A DNA stretch of 48,440 bases from Chitinophagales bacterium. GTDB lineage: Bacteria; Bacteroidota; Bacteroidia; Chitinophagales; Saprospiraceae. Each line of letters starts with the position of its first letter. Positions within the stretch are counted from its first letter, which is position 1. The DNA lies in the NCBI GenBank assembly GCA_013298955.1, contig JAAFJT010000030.1, forward strand, positions 1 to 48,440, read 5' to 3'. Positions 34,532 through 44,131 of this stretch are shown here, in pieces. A program made the position numbers and the translations under genes. A model generated the notes under the pieces. That model was not told the DNA's origin, did no database searches, and saw only the letters and a list, made by a program, of their open reading frames with translations.

Positions 34532-37500
34532 TCAATGATTTATCGAAATTTTACGCACCCAAGTCGCCTGTCCATTGATTTGAATGTTCAATACATATTG
34601 ACCTGCATCCAAGCCCTGTAATGCCAATCGATACAACCCTGTTGCTTGTTCCACAGGTTGTTTTAAAACCACTTGCCCAAGATTATTGTACAACGTCAAT
34701 TCGACAAATTGCATTTCAGCAGCCGTTAAATCAAGCTCAACATAATCCAATGCAGGATTTGGTGCAATTGTAAATAATTGATTATCAGTGTTTTCTGTTT
34801 TGGAAGCACGGCGCGGCGTTATACTTGGTGCCGTGTAATTGTAAATCGCTTTTGCTTTTGCTCCAAACAAATCATTCCCATAAACCCGCGCCACAATGGA
34901 ATTGTTACCCGTTTTTAATTCTAAATTATTGACATATGTTTTCGCAAGTGGACTGATAATCCCATCATTGCCCATTGGGTCGGTTCCGTCCAAAGTGTAA
35001 TAAATCACGCCTTGATTGTTCGGGTTTTCTAAGGTCACAGCCGAATTGACATTGCCCGCAGGCTGACTAAATACAACTGGCAACAGCGTATGAGCCAACC
35101 CTTTTGCAAACCATTTATCGATATTGTATTGATAACGTATCGGTAAATGGGCGATATTCCCATTATACTCTTGGTCAAAATAAGGATTATTATTATATAA
35201 AGTTTGGTTAAAACGAGCCAATTCCAACTCAAAAGCAGGACGCAAGATGGTTTTCAAACCTTCTAATTTGGTTTGAATCCGCGCAGGAGTCAATGCGCCA
35301 TTCGGTAGCTGCATCGCTTCATATACGCGGTCGCGGACGAGTGTTTGAAACTCTTTGTTATTGCTTCTCAACAAATTGCCAAACATGCCTGCGGGTCCAT
35401 TCCAAACAAGTTGTGTTGGGTCAGTCCATTTCAACGTGTAATTGTACTCATTTTCATCCACCGTTTTGGTCAATGCGCCATCGGTATCATGGTTTTCAAA
35501 CACAAATTTAGTGGTCAATAAACGCTTATCTGCGACGGCGCGGTATTCCCATTCGTTATCGAAGTACATCATAACCATCATAAAATCAATGAATTGTGGC
35601 ACATTTAGATATTTTTTGACTTCTTGAAAACGATTTTGAACGGTTGCCATTTTAAGCGCGTTCCAATTCGTCAAATCGCCTTCATTCACCCGACCAACCG
35701 TCCATGAACTTTCGACCACATCATATTGTTCTTTTTTGCCACCATAATACGTCTCCGCCAAATGCTCATCGTATTTTTCTTTCACCGTGTAAATGCCATG
35801 ATATTTGCCATTGACAAACGCATGTGCATATTGCGTATGCAAATCCACATGCCCCAGCTCGCGCATCGTCTTACTAATCAGCCCCTGAGAACTCATCAAC
35901 ATGCCATAACCATCCGTATTCGGGCCATCTTGACCGATTTTTAATTCTAAAACGTCGAATTTTGTCGCAGGATTTTTGGTATCCGCGTCATCTTTTTTGA
36001 AAATCGGATAATCCAATTTGGAATATCCATATCGACTGCGGAAATGAACCCGCAAATTTTTCTGTTCCGACAACAAATAGGAATCATTTCCATAACCTTC
36101 TACACCACCCAAAACGCCGACACTACCCGTTTCACCAAATTTATTAATATATTCAAAAGAACACATTTGTTCGACTTTGGCATCCACCGCCAATCCACCT
36201 GACGGTATAGAGATAGCGATAATCGGCAATTGTTGCAATCCATTCGCATAATTTTCAGGTGTAACAAGGTTTGGAAAACGCAATTCTGCCCCTTTTATGG
36301 GCGTTAAGTATGTAAAGGTTTCTACATTCGATTCGCCTATATCATTATATGTAAATATTTTTAAAACTGTATTTGAATCAATCATAATAGGTTCTGTATA
36401 AATGTTTCCATTGATACGTGTAGGCGTTGTAAAATTTGTCGTGTAACGAATCGTTGCACCTGCGGGTGCGGTAAGTGTAATCGCCGTCGGCGTTTGCACA
36501 ATGCCGCGTGCAACCGAATTGGTAAAACGCAAATATTGTTTGCCACCGACATTGCTCGCATTCGGTGTACCGCCGATGAATTTCGTTAAATTTGCGATTT
36601 TAGGATTCAAAACGCCATCGGTTGCCGTCCCAAAAGTGACCTGCGTTTCTTCCCCCGTGATAGCAGGGTATTCAAAAGAAGCCAATTCGACAGGCGTACC
36701 CGACACATTTTTAAACAAAAAAACCTTGTCGCCGCCCGCCGAAAGTTTCAAATCGACATGTTCCGCGCCTTTCAACGTGTCTTTATCCGCGAGTAGGCGC
36801 AAAAAACCATTCGCAGGCAGGTATAAATTTTTCAATTGCCATTTAAATGGATTCGTTTGCTTACCCGTGATATAGACGCTGTCCAAAAAAACGCCCACTG
36901 CATTGCCATTATACAATTCAATCCAATCTTCGGGAAAACCAATTGTGCCTTTCGGCGCGACTTCATTGATAAACACTTTATCCAAATTTCCCATTTGAAC
37001 AGGATTAATACCCGAAGGAAAATAGTCGATAACGAGTTGCGGTGCGCCATCATGCAACAAATTGTGTTCAAAGCTGCGGGCATTCAAAACATCATTCGTT
37101 GTCGCATTGCCTTCCAACAAAAAAGAAAGCGAATTGCCTGATTGCCAATTCGTTGCGATAGCCACATTGATTTGGGCAGCCAAATTCGGCGTTTTTTGTT
37201 TGTCCCCACTTTCGCCTGTGAGCGTCCATGCGGGCGGATTCCAAAACAATAAGTTGGAAACATAAGGGCGCGCTTTGAGGTTTTCGGTTGGCTGATACGC
37301 CAACGCATTGCCTTGTTGACATTGAATTTGGACAATGGCGGTGTTTGGATTGCCCACTTTGGTCGTAAATTGAAGGTACGCCCGATAAACGCGGGCATTT
37401 GCGGGCAATAAAATGTTTTGAAAACGCAAGGCAACATATTGTTTGCCTAAATTACTGTTATCAAAACCACCCAATTCCAAATCGCTGCTGTTGACATTGC

Positions 37501-37624
37501 GGGCAGTGGAAACTTCGATGTCATCGGTTCCAGCAGCCATTTTAACCTTAATTGTTTGTAAATCTTGCGCAAAAACGCGGGAAGTCAGCCCCAAGAGGCA
37601 ACAAAAATAGAGTATTCTGTACAT
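34532..37624 (-). CDS. Large secreted CotH-kinase-like protein with T9SS sorting domain
   Basis: 1030 residues with a signal peptide (MYRILYFCCLLGLTSRVFA). The order is: a DNRLRE-type beta domain (about 20-205; 'ALRFQNILLPANARVYRAYL'); a lamin-tail domain (about 215-330; 'FINEVAPKGTIGFPEDWIEL'); a chitobiase/FN3-like domain ('AGATIRYTTNFTTPT'); a CotH-type domain (about 460-800; 'LRVHFRSRYGYSKLDYPIF', 'HAFVNGKYHGIYTVKEKYDE', 'FIDFMMVMMYFDNEWEYR'); another Fn3-like domain; and a T9SS sorting domain ('FTIAPNPALDYVELDL', 'LYNNLGQVVLKQ'). CotH proteins are kinase-like and phosphorylate spore-coat proteins in Bacillus; the role here, on the cell surface of a bacterium that makes no spores, is unknown (adhesion or surface modification). 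The stop codon lies 142 bp from the convergent hydrolase. Confidence 0.88.
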   Translation of the reverse strand: MYRILYFCCLLGLTSRVFAQDLQTIKVKMAAGTDDIEVSTARNVNSSDLELGGFDNSNLGKQYVALRFQNILLPANARVYRAYLQFTTKVGNPNTAIVQIQCQQGNALAYQPTENLKARPYVSNLLFWNPPAWTLTGESGDKQKTPNLAAQINVAIATNWQSGNSLSFLLEGNATTNDVLNARSFEHNLLHDGAPQLVIDYFPSGINPVQMGNLDKVFINEVAPKGTIGFPEDWIELYNGNAVGVFLDSVYITGKQTNPFKWQLKNLYLPANGFLRLLADKDTLKGAEHVDLKLSAGGDKVFLFKNVSGTPVELASFEYPAITGEETQVTFGTATDGVLNPKIANLTKFIGGTPNASNVGGKQYLRFTNSVARGIVQTPTAITLTAPAGATIRYTTNFTTPTRINGNIYTEPIMIDSNTVLKIFTYNDIGESNVETFTYLTPIKGAELRFPNLVTPENYANGLQQLPIIAISIPSGGLAVDAKVEQMCSFEYINKFGETGSVGVLGGVEGYGNDSYLLSEQKNLRVHFRSRYGYSKLDYPIFKKDDADTKNPATKFDVLELKIGQDGPNTDGYGMLMSSQGLISKTMRELGHVDLHTQYAHAFVNGKYHGIYTVKEKYDEHLAETYYGGKKEQYDVVESSWTVGRVNEGDLTNWNALKMATVQNRFQEVKKYLNVPQFIDFMMVMMYFDNEWEYRAVADKRLLTTKFVFENHDTDGALTKTVDENEYNYTLKWTDPTQLVWNGPAGMFGNLLRSNNKEFQTLVRDRVYEAMQLPNGALTPARIQTKLEGLKTILRPAFELELARFNQTLYNNNPYFDQEYNGNIAHLPIRYQYNIDKWFAKGLAHTLLPVVFSQPAGNVNSAVTLENPNNQGVIYYTLDGTDPMGNDGIISPLAKTYVNNLELKTGNNSIVARVYGNDLFGAKAKAIYNYTAPSITPRRASKTENTDNQLFTIAPNPALDYVELDLTAAEMQFVELTLYNNLGQVVLKQPVEQATGLYRLALQGLDAGQYVLNIQINGQATWVRKISINH

Positions 37625-37739
37625 AGAAAATAGGGTTTATACTAAAAAAACGGTTCCATGTGCAAAAATACTCACTTATAAAGGTTTGGTAAATAACGCG
37701 TTTGTTGTGTTTTTTGAATTTATAATTGATAAATATTAA

Positions 37740-38012
37740 TTATTTCAACACATAAGGCACATAGGACTACATAGGACACATAGGGGCAATCTTTCATATA
37801 CATTTCCTAAATGAGTTGAAAATAAATTTGCGCACAACTTGCGTCAAGTTTCAAACTTGACGCAAGTTTCGTTTAACAACTGATGTAGGACAAGTATAGA
37901 GATACTTCTTATTCCAATTCAATTCATTTTTTGCTAATGTTTTACATCCCCAAAAAACAAACTAATAAAAAATGTCCCTATGTGTCCTATGTACCCTATG
38001 TTTCCTATGTGT
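37740..38012. repeat. R7 units in opposite orientation flanking an R5 hairpin
   Basis: CACATAGGAC-type units (37750-37790) and their reverse complements CCTATGTGTCC..CCTATGTTTCC (37974-38012) face each other, with an R5 hairpin AACTTGCGTCAAGTT / AACTTGACGCAAGTT (37836-37868) between them. No gene is present from 37625 to 38013. The arrangement can fold into a large stem-loop after the haloperoxidase gene. Confidence 0.7.
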
Positions 38013-38013
38013 T

Positions 38014-39360
38014 TTAATAATTTAACTTTATTTTTGATACAATATGTTTTCCCACATTCCGCCCCTGTTCTACGCCGATTTGAATCGCAGGCATATAGTG
38101 AATGCCGCCATACATTCGACTCATTGCCGCTTCATCTGCTGCCGCGTGGAACGATGAAAAGGTTTTCGTACCCAGATTAAATTGCACTTCGGTATCATCT
38201 GTAAACGATAAAGTATCACCAAAAAAGTGATTTAAAACCGTTGATGCAGCCCCAGAAATCACACTATGCCCACTCGGATATTCTGGAAAAGGCGGCGTAA
38301 CTAAAATGGGAGTCCAATCTTGTTTACCTTTGATGTATTTAGTGATGTACGTTTCAGGGCGAATCACTTCACTTCGATACTTTTCATCCCAACAACTAAT
38401 AAAACCATCAAAAATAGCAATTGCTGTTTGAACATAAGCCGCCGCCGCTTTGATAGCCGCCGTTTTTTGTTGCCGACAAACCGCTTCGGTGATGTGCATC
38501 CAATGTCCACCCGGTGTCACTTTTTTGATGACAAAATTAACATGCCCTGCATTTTGAGTTGCCATCGGACTATCATCCCAATAACGCGCAATCGCAATGC
38601 GCTCAGGCGTGCTGTCTGCTACCGATTTTGCTACTTCAAAAGCCTGTTTATAAAACAAACTGTTTGTATTCGTATCAAAAGGAGTGGGGCGAATCGGCTT
38701 GAATTGCGATGCCGAATCCAGCGTTAACGACCGAATTTTATTCCAATGCGGCTCTGCGGCATCTGCATAATCGGGTGCGGTGGGTCTCCATCGTTTTGGA
38801 TTATCAAAAGTGACCGTGTATTTAGGTGCGGAACGGGTTTGCAAATAATTGTCCTTGCCCGACCAAGCGATAATACTGCCCCCAATCGTGTCGCCAAACG
38901 CGATAGAACGTTCCCAAACATCTTTGGGAATGCCTATTTTTTTAAACTCTTGTAACATTTTGGCTTCAAATTGGGCAATACTGTCTTCCGAAAAAATCAG
39001 TTTTTTCCCAACCCGCAAATACGCTTTGACACTCGCCAATGGATAACAATACGTTTTGCCCGCTTCAGGTTGAGGCAATGGATTCAAACCTTTGACTTGT
39101 CCCGCAAGGCTTTTGTACTCGGAGCTGTTGGGAATCAACGCTTCATACATAGCAACATGTGCATATGCGTAAATTCGAGCTGCAATCATCGGAGCAAATA
39201 AATCGTGTTTGATAACACTCGTTAATTGTTTCAACGAGCGATGTAAAAATTCGGGATTTGCCGCTTCTTGTTGAAAATTCGGGTTGGATTTTTCAGGCTC
39301 ATTGCAAGCAAATAGTAAAACGAAAGATGCTAATGTAGCTTTTTTCAATAGATTATACAT
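38014..39360 (-). CDS. Vanadium-dependent haloperoxidase/PAP2-like lipoprotein
   Basis: 448 residues. The N-terminus (LASFVLLFACNEPEKS) is a lipoprotein signal with Cys at the 'FACN' lipobox. The vanadium-haloperoxidase/type 2 phosphatidate phosphatase pattern is present in three blocks: 'KYRSEVIRPETYI' (K-x(6)-R-P), 'PEYPSGHSVISGAA' (P-S-G-H) and 'GGIHYMPAIQIGVEQGRNVG' (S/G-x-x-x-H). Such enzymes bind vanadate or phosphate; the protein could halogenate substrates with peroxide or cleave phosphate esters. The form about 450 residues long, as a lipoprotein next to surface proteins, is common in Bacteroidota. The activity cannot be decided from sequence. Confidence 0.9.
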   Translation of the reverse strand: MYNLLKKATLASFVLLFACNEPEKSNPNFQQEAANPEFLHRSLKQLTSVIKHDLFAPMIAARIYAYAHVAMYEALIPNSSEYKSLAGQVKGLNPLPQPEAGKTYCYPLASVKAYLRVGKKLIFSEDSIAQFEAKMLQEFKKIGIPKDVWERSIAFGDTIGGSIIAWSGKDNYLQTRSAPKYTVTFDNPKRWRPTAPDYADAAEPHWNKIRSLTLDSASQFKPIRPTPFDTNTNSLFYKQAFEVAKSVADSTPERIAIARYWDDSPMATQNAGHVNFVIKKVTPGGHWMHITEAVCRQQKTAAIKAAAAYVQTAIAIFDGFISCWDEKYRSEVIRPETYITKYIKGKQDWTPILVTPPFPEYPSGHSVISGAASTVLNHFFGDTLSFTDDTEVQFNLGTKTFSSFHAAADEAAMSRMYGGIHYMPAIQIGVEQGRNVGKHIVSKIKLNY

Positions 39361-39392
39361 GGAAATTTATTTAATAAATTTATATTACCAAT

Positions 39393-39563
39393 ACAGCATT
39401 TGGAGGGTTTGAAAACCCTCCAAACGCTATGTGTGCGCTATGTGCGATTTTCGCGTTTCGCGAGTACAGCGTTTGGAGGGTTTGAAACCCTCCAAACGCT
39501 ATACATGCGCTACGTGCGATTTTCGCGTTTCGCGAGTGCGCTACGTGCGATTTTCGCGTTTTG
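39393..39563. repeat. 73-bp direct repeats with R3 hairpins, running into the MFS gene
   Basis: Copies at 39393-39465 and 39466-39537, plus a partial third (39538-39563). Each copy holds an R3 hairpin (GTTTGGAGGGTTT / AAACCCTCCAAAC) and the tail GCGCTACGTGCGATTTTCGC. The partial third copy includes the MFS stop codon and its last codons (KRENRT). The ORF through this region on the plus strand is not a gene. Confidence 0.8.
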
Positions 39564-40773
39564 AAATTATTTTAACTAAATACGTGCAAACCACCGCTAT
39601 CCCACATAATAAAATCATTAAAGAAAATCCACCTACATAATTACCTTGTTCAGAACGCATTGCGCCCATTTGAACGATTCCATAACTCCCCGCTAAGGTA
39701 TCTGCCATCGTTATTACGCCTAAAATACTGCCATAGGATTTTCCATAAAATAATTTTGCAATCCAAAGTTGTATCATCGTAAACGCGCCGCTAAAACCTA
39801 ATCCGAAAACCAATGCAAAAGGTAGTAAATACGCGATGTTAGACGCGCTCATCCGCAAGAGGACACAACCCATTGTAAGACAAACGATTGCGGCTAACAT
39901 CATCGTGCTTTTATCCCATCTGTCGCTCAAATAACCAAATAATAATTTGCCAATAATGGCACAAGTAGAGAATAATGTGGCGATATTGGCTCCTGTTGCC
40001 GCATCAATTTTTAAATCTTTGTAATAAAAACCTTGATTTTGAATGAATCCATTGATGCAAAACCATAAAATACAAGTTGTCAAAACAACCAAATAAAATA
40101 TAGGCATACGAAAGGCTTGTTGCAATGTAATATTGCCTATAATTGATTTTTCATTATTTTGTATGGAATTTGGTTTTAAAAGACCGTCTATCACCGTATT
40201 TTTATCAGCAGGTTGTTCGCGTAAAAGTAAGATGGGTATTAACGTGAAAAGGGCTGCAAAAAGGGACATCCAAGTTGCGGCGGAACGCCAACCTTCGCCC
40301 AAGTGTGCTTTGACAATTTGCGGGAAAATCGCGCCGCCCGCAGAGGAAGCCGCTAAAAAAATGCCAACCGCTATCCCTTTGTATTGGTCAAACCAACGAT
40401 TTATCAAATAAATGCTCGAAACAATCCCCGATAAAGACAGAAAAATGGCGTAAAAAACGTAAAATGCCACCAATTGTGGGTAACTTGATACGTGTGAAAG
40501 CAGTGCGACCGTTGTTACCAAACCGATTCCGCCTGTCACGATTAACCACCGCGCCCCGAATTTGTCTAAAAGCCAACCGACGATGGAAGCCATTCCTGCC
40601 GTTGTCAAAAATAATAAACCGGGTAATTTGGAAGCCGCTTTCGGGTCCAGTTGAAATTCTTTGCCCATTTCGGGCAGTAAAAGCGGCATGGAGTAGATGC
40701 CAATGCCGTTACTTGCTGCGTAAATTAGAAAAAGTCCGAGTAAAACGAACCAGCCATAGTATATAGATTTCAT
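39541..40773 (-). CDS. Major facilitator superfamily transporter (oxalate/formate-like)
   Basis: 410 residues with about 12 membrane spans, starting MKSIYYGWFVLLGLFLIYA. The pattern of the first loop ('LLDKFGARWLIVTGG', the D-x-x-G-x-R/K signature) and second half ('LFGYLSDRWDKSTMMLAAIV') fits the oxalate/formate antiporter (OFA) branch, such as OxlT-like carriers of monocarboxylates. The substrate is unknown. The last residues (ISKRENRT) are encoded inside a repeated DNA unit, so the C-terminus may have been altered by repeat growth. It is downstream of the NhaC-type gene on the same strand, with a 23-bp repeat array in between. Confidence 0.88.
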   Translation of the reverse strand: MKSIYYGWFVLLGLFLIYAASNGIGIYSMPLLLPEMGKEFQLDPKAASKLPGLLFLTTAGMASIVGWLLDKFGARWLIVTGGIGLVTTVALLSHVSSYPQLVAFYVFYAIFLSLSGIVSSIYLINRWFDQYKGIAVGIFLAASSAGGAIFPQIVKAHLGEGWRSAATWMSLFAALFTLIPILLLREQPADKNTVIDGLLKPNSIQNNEKSIIGNITLQQAFRMPIFYLVVLTTCILWFCINGFIQNQGFYYKDLKIDAATGANIATLFSTCAIIGKLLFGYLSDRWDKSTMMLAAIVCLTMGCVLLRMSASNIAYLLPFALVFGLGFSGAFTMIQLWIAKLFYGKSYGSILGVITMADTLAGSYGIVQMGAMRSEQGNYVGGFSLMILLCGIAVVCTYLVKIISKRENRT

Positions 40774-40790
40774 ATTTGTTTTTTTATACT

Positions 40791-40915
40791 AAACGTTTGG
40801 AGGGTTTGAAACCAACCGTTTGGAGGGTTTGAAACCAACCGTTTGAAGGGTTTCAAACCAACCGTTTGGAGGGTTTCAAACCAACCGTTTGGAGGGTTTC
40901 AAACCCTCCAAACGG
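40791..40915. repeat. Five 23-bp units of family R3 in tandem
   Basis: Unit AACCGTTTGGAGGGTTTGAAACC starts at 40791, 40814, 40837, 40860 and 40883 (exact 23-bp period; units vary at 1-3 positions). The last unit runs into its complementary arm (CCCTCCAAACGGT, ending 40915). The array lies between the NhaC stop and the MFS start, so it is in the MFS gene's leader or between co-transcribed genes. Confidence 0.9.
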
Positions 40916-40923
40916 TATATGAC

Positions 40924-42243
40924 TTAAATGATAAAGCCAACTATTAAAAATAATATAGTTGAAATAATAATAGATAAAAGATTGAATGGCAAGGCTGTAA
41001 GAAACATTTCCATTCCATCACATTCCGTACTCGCGGAGGTCAACACCGCCGCATCCGAATAAAAACTGGATTGCGAACCCACTACACCCGCCGAAATCAC
41101 CGCGCCCAAACTCAAAAATACATTCGCGCCAAGCGACTGCGCCAAAGGTACGACAATCGGAATCGCCACCAAATACAATCCCCAAGAAGAAGCCGTCAAG
41201 TAAGAAATGAGGCTCAAAGCAACAAAAATCACGGCTGCCAAAACCGCTTTCGACAAATACGGTTGTACACTTGCGATGACATAAGGCGTGAGTCCCATTT
41301 TATCACCTACTTTTTTTAATACGTAACTCATTATCAGAATCGATAGTGCATATATCATACTTCTAAATCCTTCAAAAATACCTTCTGATAAAGCCTCAAA
41401 AGTCATCAATCGAGTTGCCGCATAATAAAAAACCGTAAAAGTCAAACCTGCCAAAACCCCTTTTAATGCATCTTTATCCAAGTAAAGCGTTGCCGCAATT
41501 AAAACAATTAAAGGTAAAAAAAAGTGAACCGATTTTGCACCTGCATTGTTTTCGGAAGCAGGCAAGGGCAATTCGATAGCGGCTGTTGCCGCCCGTTCTT
41601 CTGCCGCTTTCATTTTGGAAAACAGGGGAAACACCCCGATTGCGACCAAATAAGCTAAAATCACCGCAACCCAAGGGTAAAATAAAAATGGAATGATGTC
41701 TATAAAACCTTGAAATCCATTGCCTTTTTGAACTATCTTATTGTCTTCCAACAGTTTACCGCAATAAATCGACCAAGTGGTCATGGGAATTAAAACGCAA
41801 ATCGGCGCAGCAGTTGCATTGACCAAATACGCTAATAATTCGCGGGAAACTTGATAACGGTCTGTAATTTTGCGCATCGTCACGCCCACCGCCAAAGCAC
41901 TCATGTAATCATCTATGAATATAAAAAGTCCCATTAACCAAGTGGTTATCAATGATTTACGACGTGTTGTAACGTATTGCAAGGCGGTTTCGCCAAAGGC
42001 AAAAACGCTCCCTGATTGGATAATCAAATGGATTAAAGAGCCATAAAGTCCACAAACTAAAATAACCCAAACGGTGGATTCTTCTTGAAACGTTTTGGTG
42101 AGTCCGTCAATGAAATTATTGGGAAAATCGGACGGATTGATGAGCAAATAACCCACTAAACAACCCATGAGCAAGGGTTCAAAGGCGCGCCGCAGCCACA
42201 TGGACAGCATGACAACGATAAATGGCGGTAATAATGCGAGCAT
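40924..42243 (-). CDS. NhaC-family Na+/H+ antiporter-like transporter
   Basis: 439 residues with 11-12 membrane spans. The start 'MLALLPPFIVVMLSMWLRRA' with 'LIHLIIQSGSVFAFGETALQ' and 'FIFIDDYMSALAVGVTMR' is the pattern of the NhaC/YheL group ('G-x-x-x-F-I-D-D-Y/F-x-x'), in which the buried acidic pair lies. Members exchange Na+ and H+ or take up organic acids (malate/lactate antiport). The ion or solute is not known. It is upstream of the MFS gene on the same strand and divergent from leuC. Confidence 0.9.
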   Translation of the reverse strand: MLALLPPFIVVMLSMWLRRAFEPLLMGCLVGYLLINPSDFPNNFIDGLTKTFQEESTVWVILVCGLYGSLIHLIIQSGSVFAFGETALQYVTTRRKSLITTWLMGLFIFIDDYMSALAVGVTMRKITDRYQVSRELLAYLVNATAAPICVLIPMTTWSIYCGKLLEDNKIVQKGNGFQGFIDIIPFLFYPWVAVILAYLVAIGVFPLFSKMKAAEERAATAAIELPLPASENNAGAKSVHFFLPLIVLIAATLYLDKDALKGVLAGLTFTVFYYAATRLMTFEALSEGIFEGFRSMIYALSILIMSYVLKKVGDKMGLTPYVIASVQPYLSKAVLAAVIFVALSLISYLTASSWGLYLVAIPIVVPLAQSLGANVFLSLGAVISAGVVGSQSSFYSDAAVLTSASTECDGMEMFLTALPFNLLSIIISTILFLIVGFII

Positions 42244-42357
42244 TTTTTTTGAGTTCGGATTAATTTTTTTTTAGAATTGAAAATCAAAGGTACACCTTTA
42301 TCTTTTGGACATCGTAAAATCAACCTTTTTTTTATCAAAAAACCATGAAATAGCTCC

Positions 42358-42365
42358 TACATTTG
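42358..42365 (+). promoter_or_regulatory. -7 promoter element of leuC
   Basis: TACATTTGC fits TAnnTTTG and lies 43 nt before the leuC ATG; no clear -33 TTG. Confidence 0.4.
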
Positions 42366-42400
42366 CGCATTGATTTTCAAACAAAAAGAGCTATTCCTTT

Positions 42401-43804
42401 ATGCCGAAGACCTTATTTGAAAAAATATGGGACAATCACATTGTCCATACCGTCCCAAACGGACCCGAAGTGTTGTATATTGATACCCATTTCATCCATG
42501 AAGTCACGTCGCCGCAAGCCTTCGACGGATTGGCAAAACGCGGTATCGACGTTTTTCGTAAAAAACAAATTGTGGCAACTGCCGACCATAATGTGCCGAC
42601 TTTAAACCAACATTTGCCTATCAAAGACCGCCTTTCGCGGATGCAGGTGGATAAATTGATTGAAAATTGTCATAAAAATGACATCGAATTATATGGTTTG
42701 GGGCATCCTTATCAAGGGATTGTACACGTCATCGGACCCGAATTGGGCGTGACGCAACCGGGTATGACCATCGTATGTGGTGATTCTCATACAAGTACAC
42801 ATGGTGCTTTTGGCTCAATTGCTTTTGGGATTGGCACGAGTGAGGTCGAAATGGTGATGGCGACTCAATGTCTCCTTCAAACCAAACCGAAATTGATGCG
42901 CATTACGATTGATGGCATTTTGCCGAAAGGCGTTGTTTCCAAAGACCTTATTTTATACATCATTGCGCAGATTTCGGCTTCGGGCGCGACAGGTTATTTT
43001 GTGGAATATGCTGGTTCGGCGATTCGGGCGTTGAGCATGGAAGCGCGGATGACTATTTGTAATATGAGTATCGAAATGGGCGCACGCGGCGGCTTGATTG
43101 CGCCTGATGAGACCACGTTTGAATACTTGAAAGGTCGAAAATTTGCCCCACAAGGGGCGGATTGGACGAAAAAGTTGGCTCAATGGCGCGAATTGCATTC
43201 AGATTCAGGTGCCAAATTCGACCTTGAACTCCATATGGACGCAGCCGATATTGCGCCGATGATTACGTATGGAACCAATCCCGGTATGGGCATTAAAATT
43301 AATGCGAAAATCCCATCTTTGGCAAGTATGCCTTCTGAATCAGAACAGAAAAATTTACTTAAATCGTTGAAATACATGGGTTTACAACCTGATATGGCAT
43401 TGGAAGGACATCCTGTTCAACATGTTTTTATTGGCAGTTGTACGAATGCACGCATCGAAGATTTGCGTCAAGTGGCGGCACTCGTGCGTGGCAAAAAGAA
43501 GGCGGCGGGCGTACATGTGTTCATCGTGCCGGGTTCAAAACAGGTGGAGGAACAAGCGATTCGGGAAGGTTTGGATAAAATCTTTGCAGAAGCGGGTTTT
43601 CAATTGCGTCAACCGGGTTGTTCGGCGTGTTTGGGGATGAATGAAGATAAAATCCCCGCAGGCGAATATTGTATTGCCACTTCCAACCGCAATTTTGAAG
43701 GGCGGCAAGGCGCGGGCGCACGCACGTTGTTAGCGAGTCCGATGACGGCGGCGGCGGCGGCATTGACAGGGCGTGTAACGGATGTTAGAACCTTATTAAA
43801 CTAA
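42401..43804 (+). CDS. leuC: 3-isopropylmalate dehydratase large subunit
   Basis: 467 residues. With LeuD it isomerises 2- to 3-isopropylmalate in leucine synthesis. The start '[15 protein letters not shown]' is the usual one. The substrate and Fe-S motifs are visible: '[19 protein letters not shown]', '[15 protein letters not shown]' (first cluster cysteine) and '[15 protein letters not shown]' (the C-x-x-C pair), so the 4Fe-4S cluster should be present. leuD follows on the same strand, but a ~300-bp palindromic block lies between them; leuA and leuB are not in the window. Confidence 0.97.
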   Translation: MPKTLFEKIWDNHIVHTVPNGPEVLYIDTHFIHEVTSPQAFDGLAKRGIDVFRKKQIVATADHNVPTLNQHLPIKDRLSRMQVDKLIENCHKNDIELYGLGHPYQGIVHVIGPELGVTQPGMTIVCGDSHTSTHGAFGSIAFGIGTSEVEMVMATQCLLQTKPKLMRITIDGILPKGVVSKDLILYIIAQISASGATGYFVEYAGSAIRALSMEARMTICNMSIEMGARGGLIAPDETTFEYLKGRKFAPQGADWTKKLAQWRELHSDSGAKFDLELHMDAADIAPMITYGTNPGMGIKINAKIPSLASMPSESEQKNLLKSLKYMGLQPDMALEGHPVQHVFIGSCTNARIEDLRQVAALVRGKKKAAGVHVFIVPGSKQVEEQAIREGLDKIFAEAGFQLRQPGCSACLGMNEDKIPAGEYCIATSNRNFEGRQGAGARTLLASPMTAAAAALTGRVTDVRTLLN

Positions 43805-43810
43805 TTTTTT

Positions 43811-44112
43811 GAATTAGGATTTTTAGGATTTAAAGGAGTGTAAAGAATTGATATTGAGTAATTTATAGGATACGATACTTTACACACGATGGTTTGCGAT
43901 ACAATTGGAACACAGATGACACGGATTGGGCGAATTTGCACGGATTTTTTTGACTTTGCTTATGTTTGGAGAATGATTTGAAAGAAATCCGCGCAAATTC
44001 GCCCAATCCGTGTCATCTGTGTTCCAATTGTATCGCAAACCATCGTGTGTAAAGTATCGCATCCTATAAATTATTCAAAATCAATCCTTTATAATCCTAA
44101 AAATCCTAATTC
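43811..44112. repeat. ~300-bp near-perfect palindrome with an R2 core, between leuC and leuD
   Basis: Arms of about 125-135 bp. From outside in: GAATTAGGATTTTTAGGATT, then ATTTATAGGATaCGATACTT, CACGATGGTTTGCGATAC, and the R2 core GGAACACAGATGACACGG..GCACGGATT. The right arm is the complement with about ten substitutions and one ~10-bp insertion in the left arm (near 43837-43846). The loop is about 35-40 bp. The leuC stop is 7 bp before it and the leuD ATG 20 bp after. Such a stem in the mRNA could uncouple the two genes. Confidence 0.9.
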
Positions 44113-44131
44113 AAAACAGTCAAACAATCTA

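Noticed and set aside
39431-39640. 69-codon plus-strand ORF with repeated CAMCDFRVSR peptide
   Set aside because: The peptide repeat comes from the 73-bp DNA repeat and overlaps the end of the MFS gene.
40791-40915. CRISPR-like array (regular 23-bp period)
   Set aside because: The units are contiguous with no spacers, and the unit is the same R3 hairpin arm found singly elsewhere; no cas genes are present.
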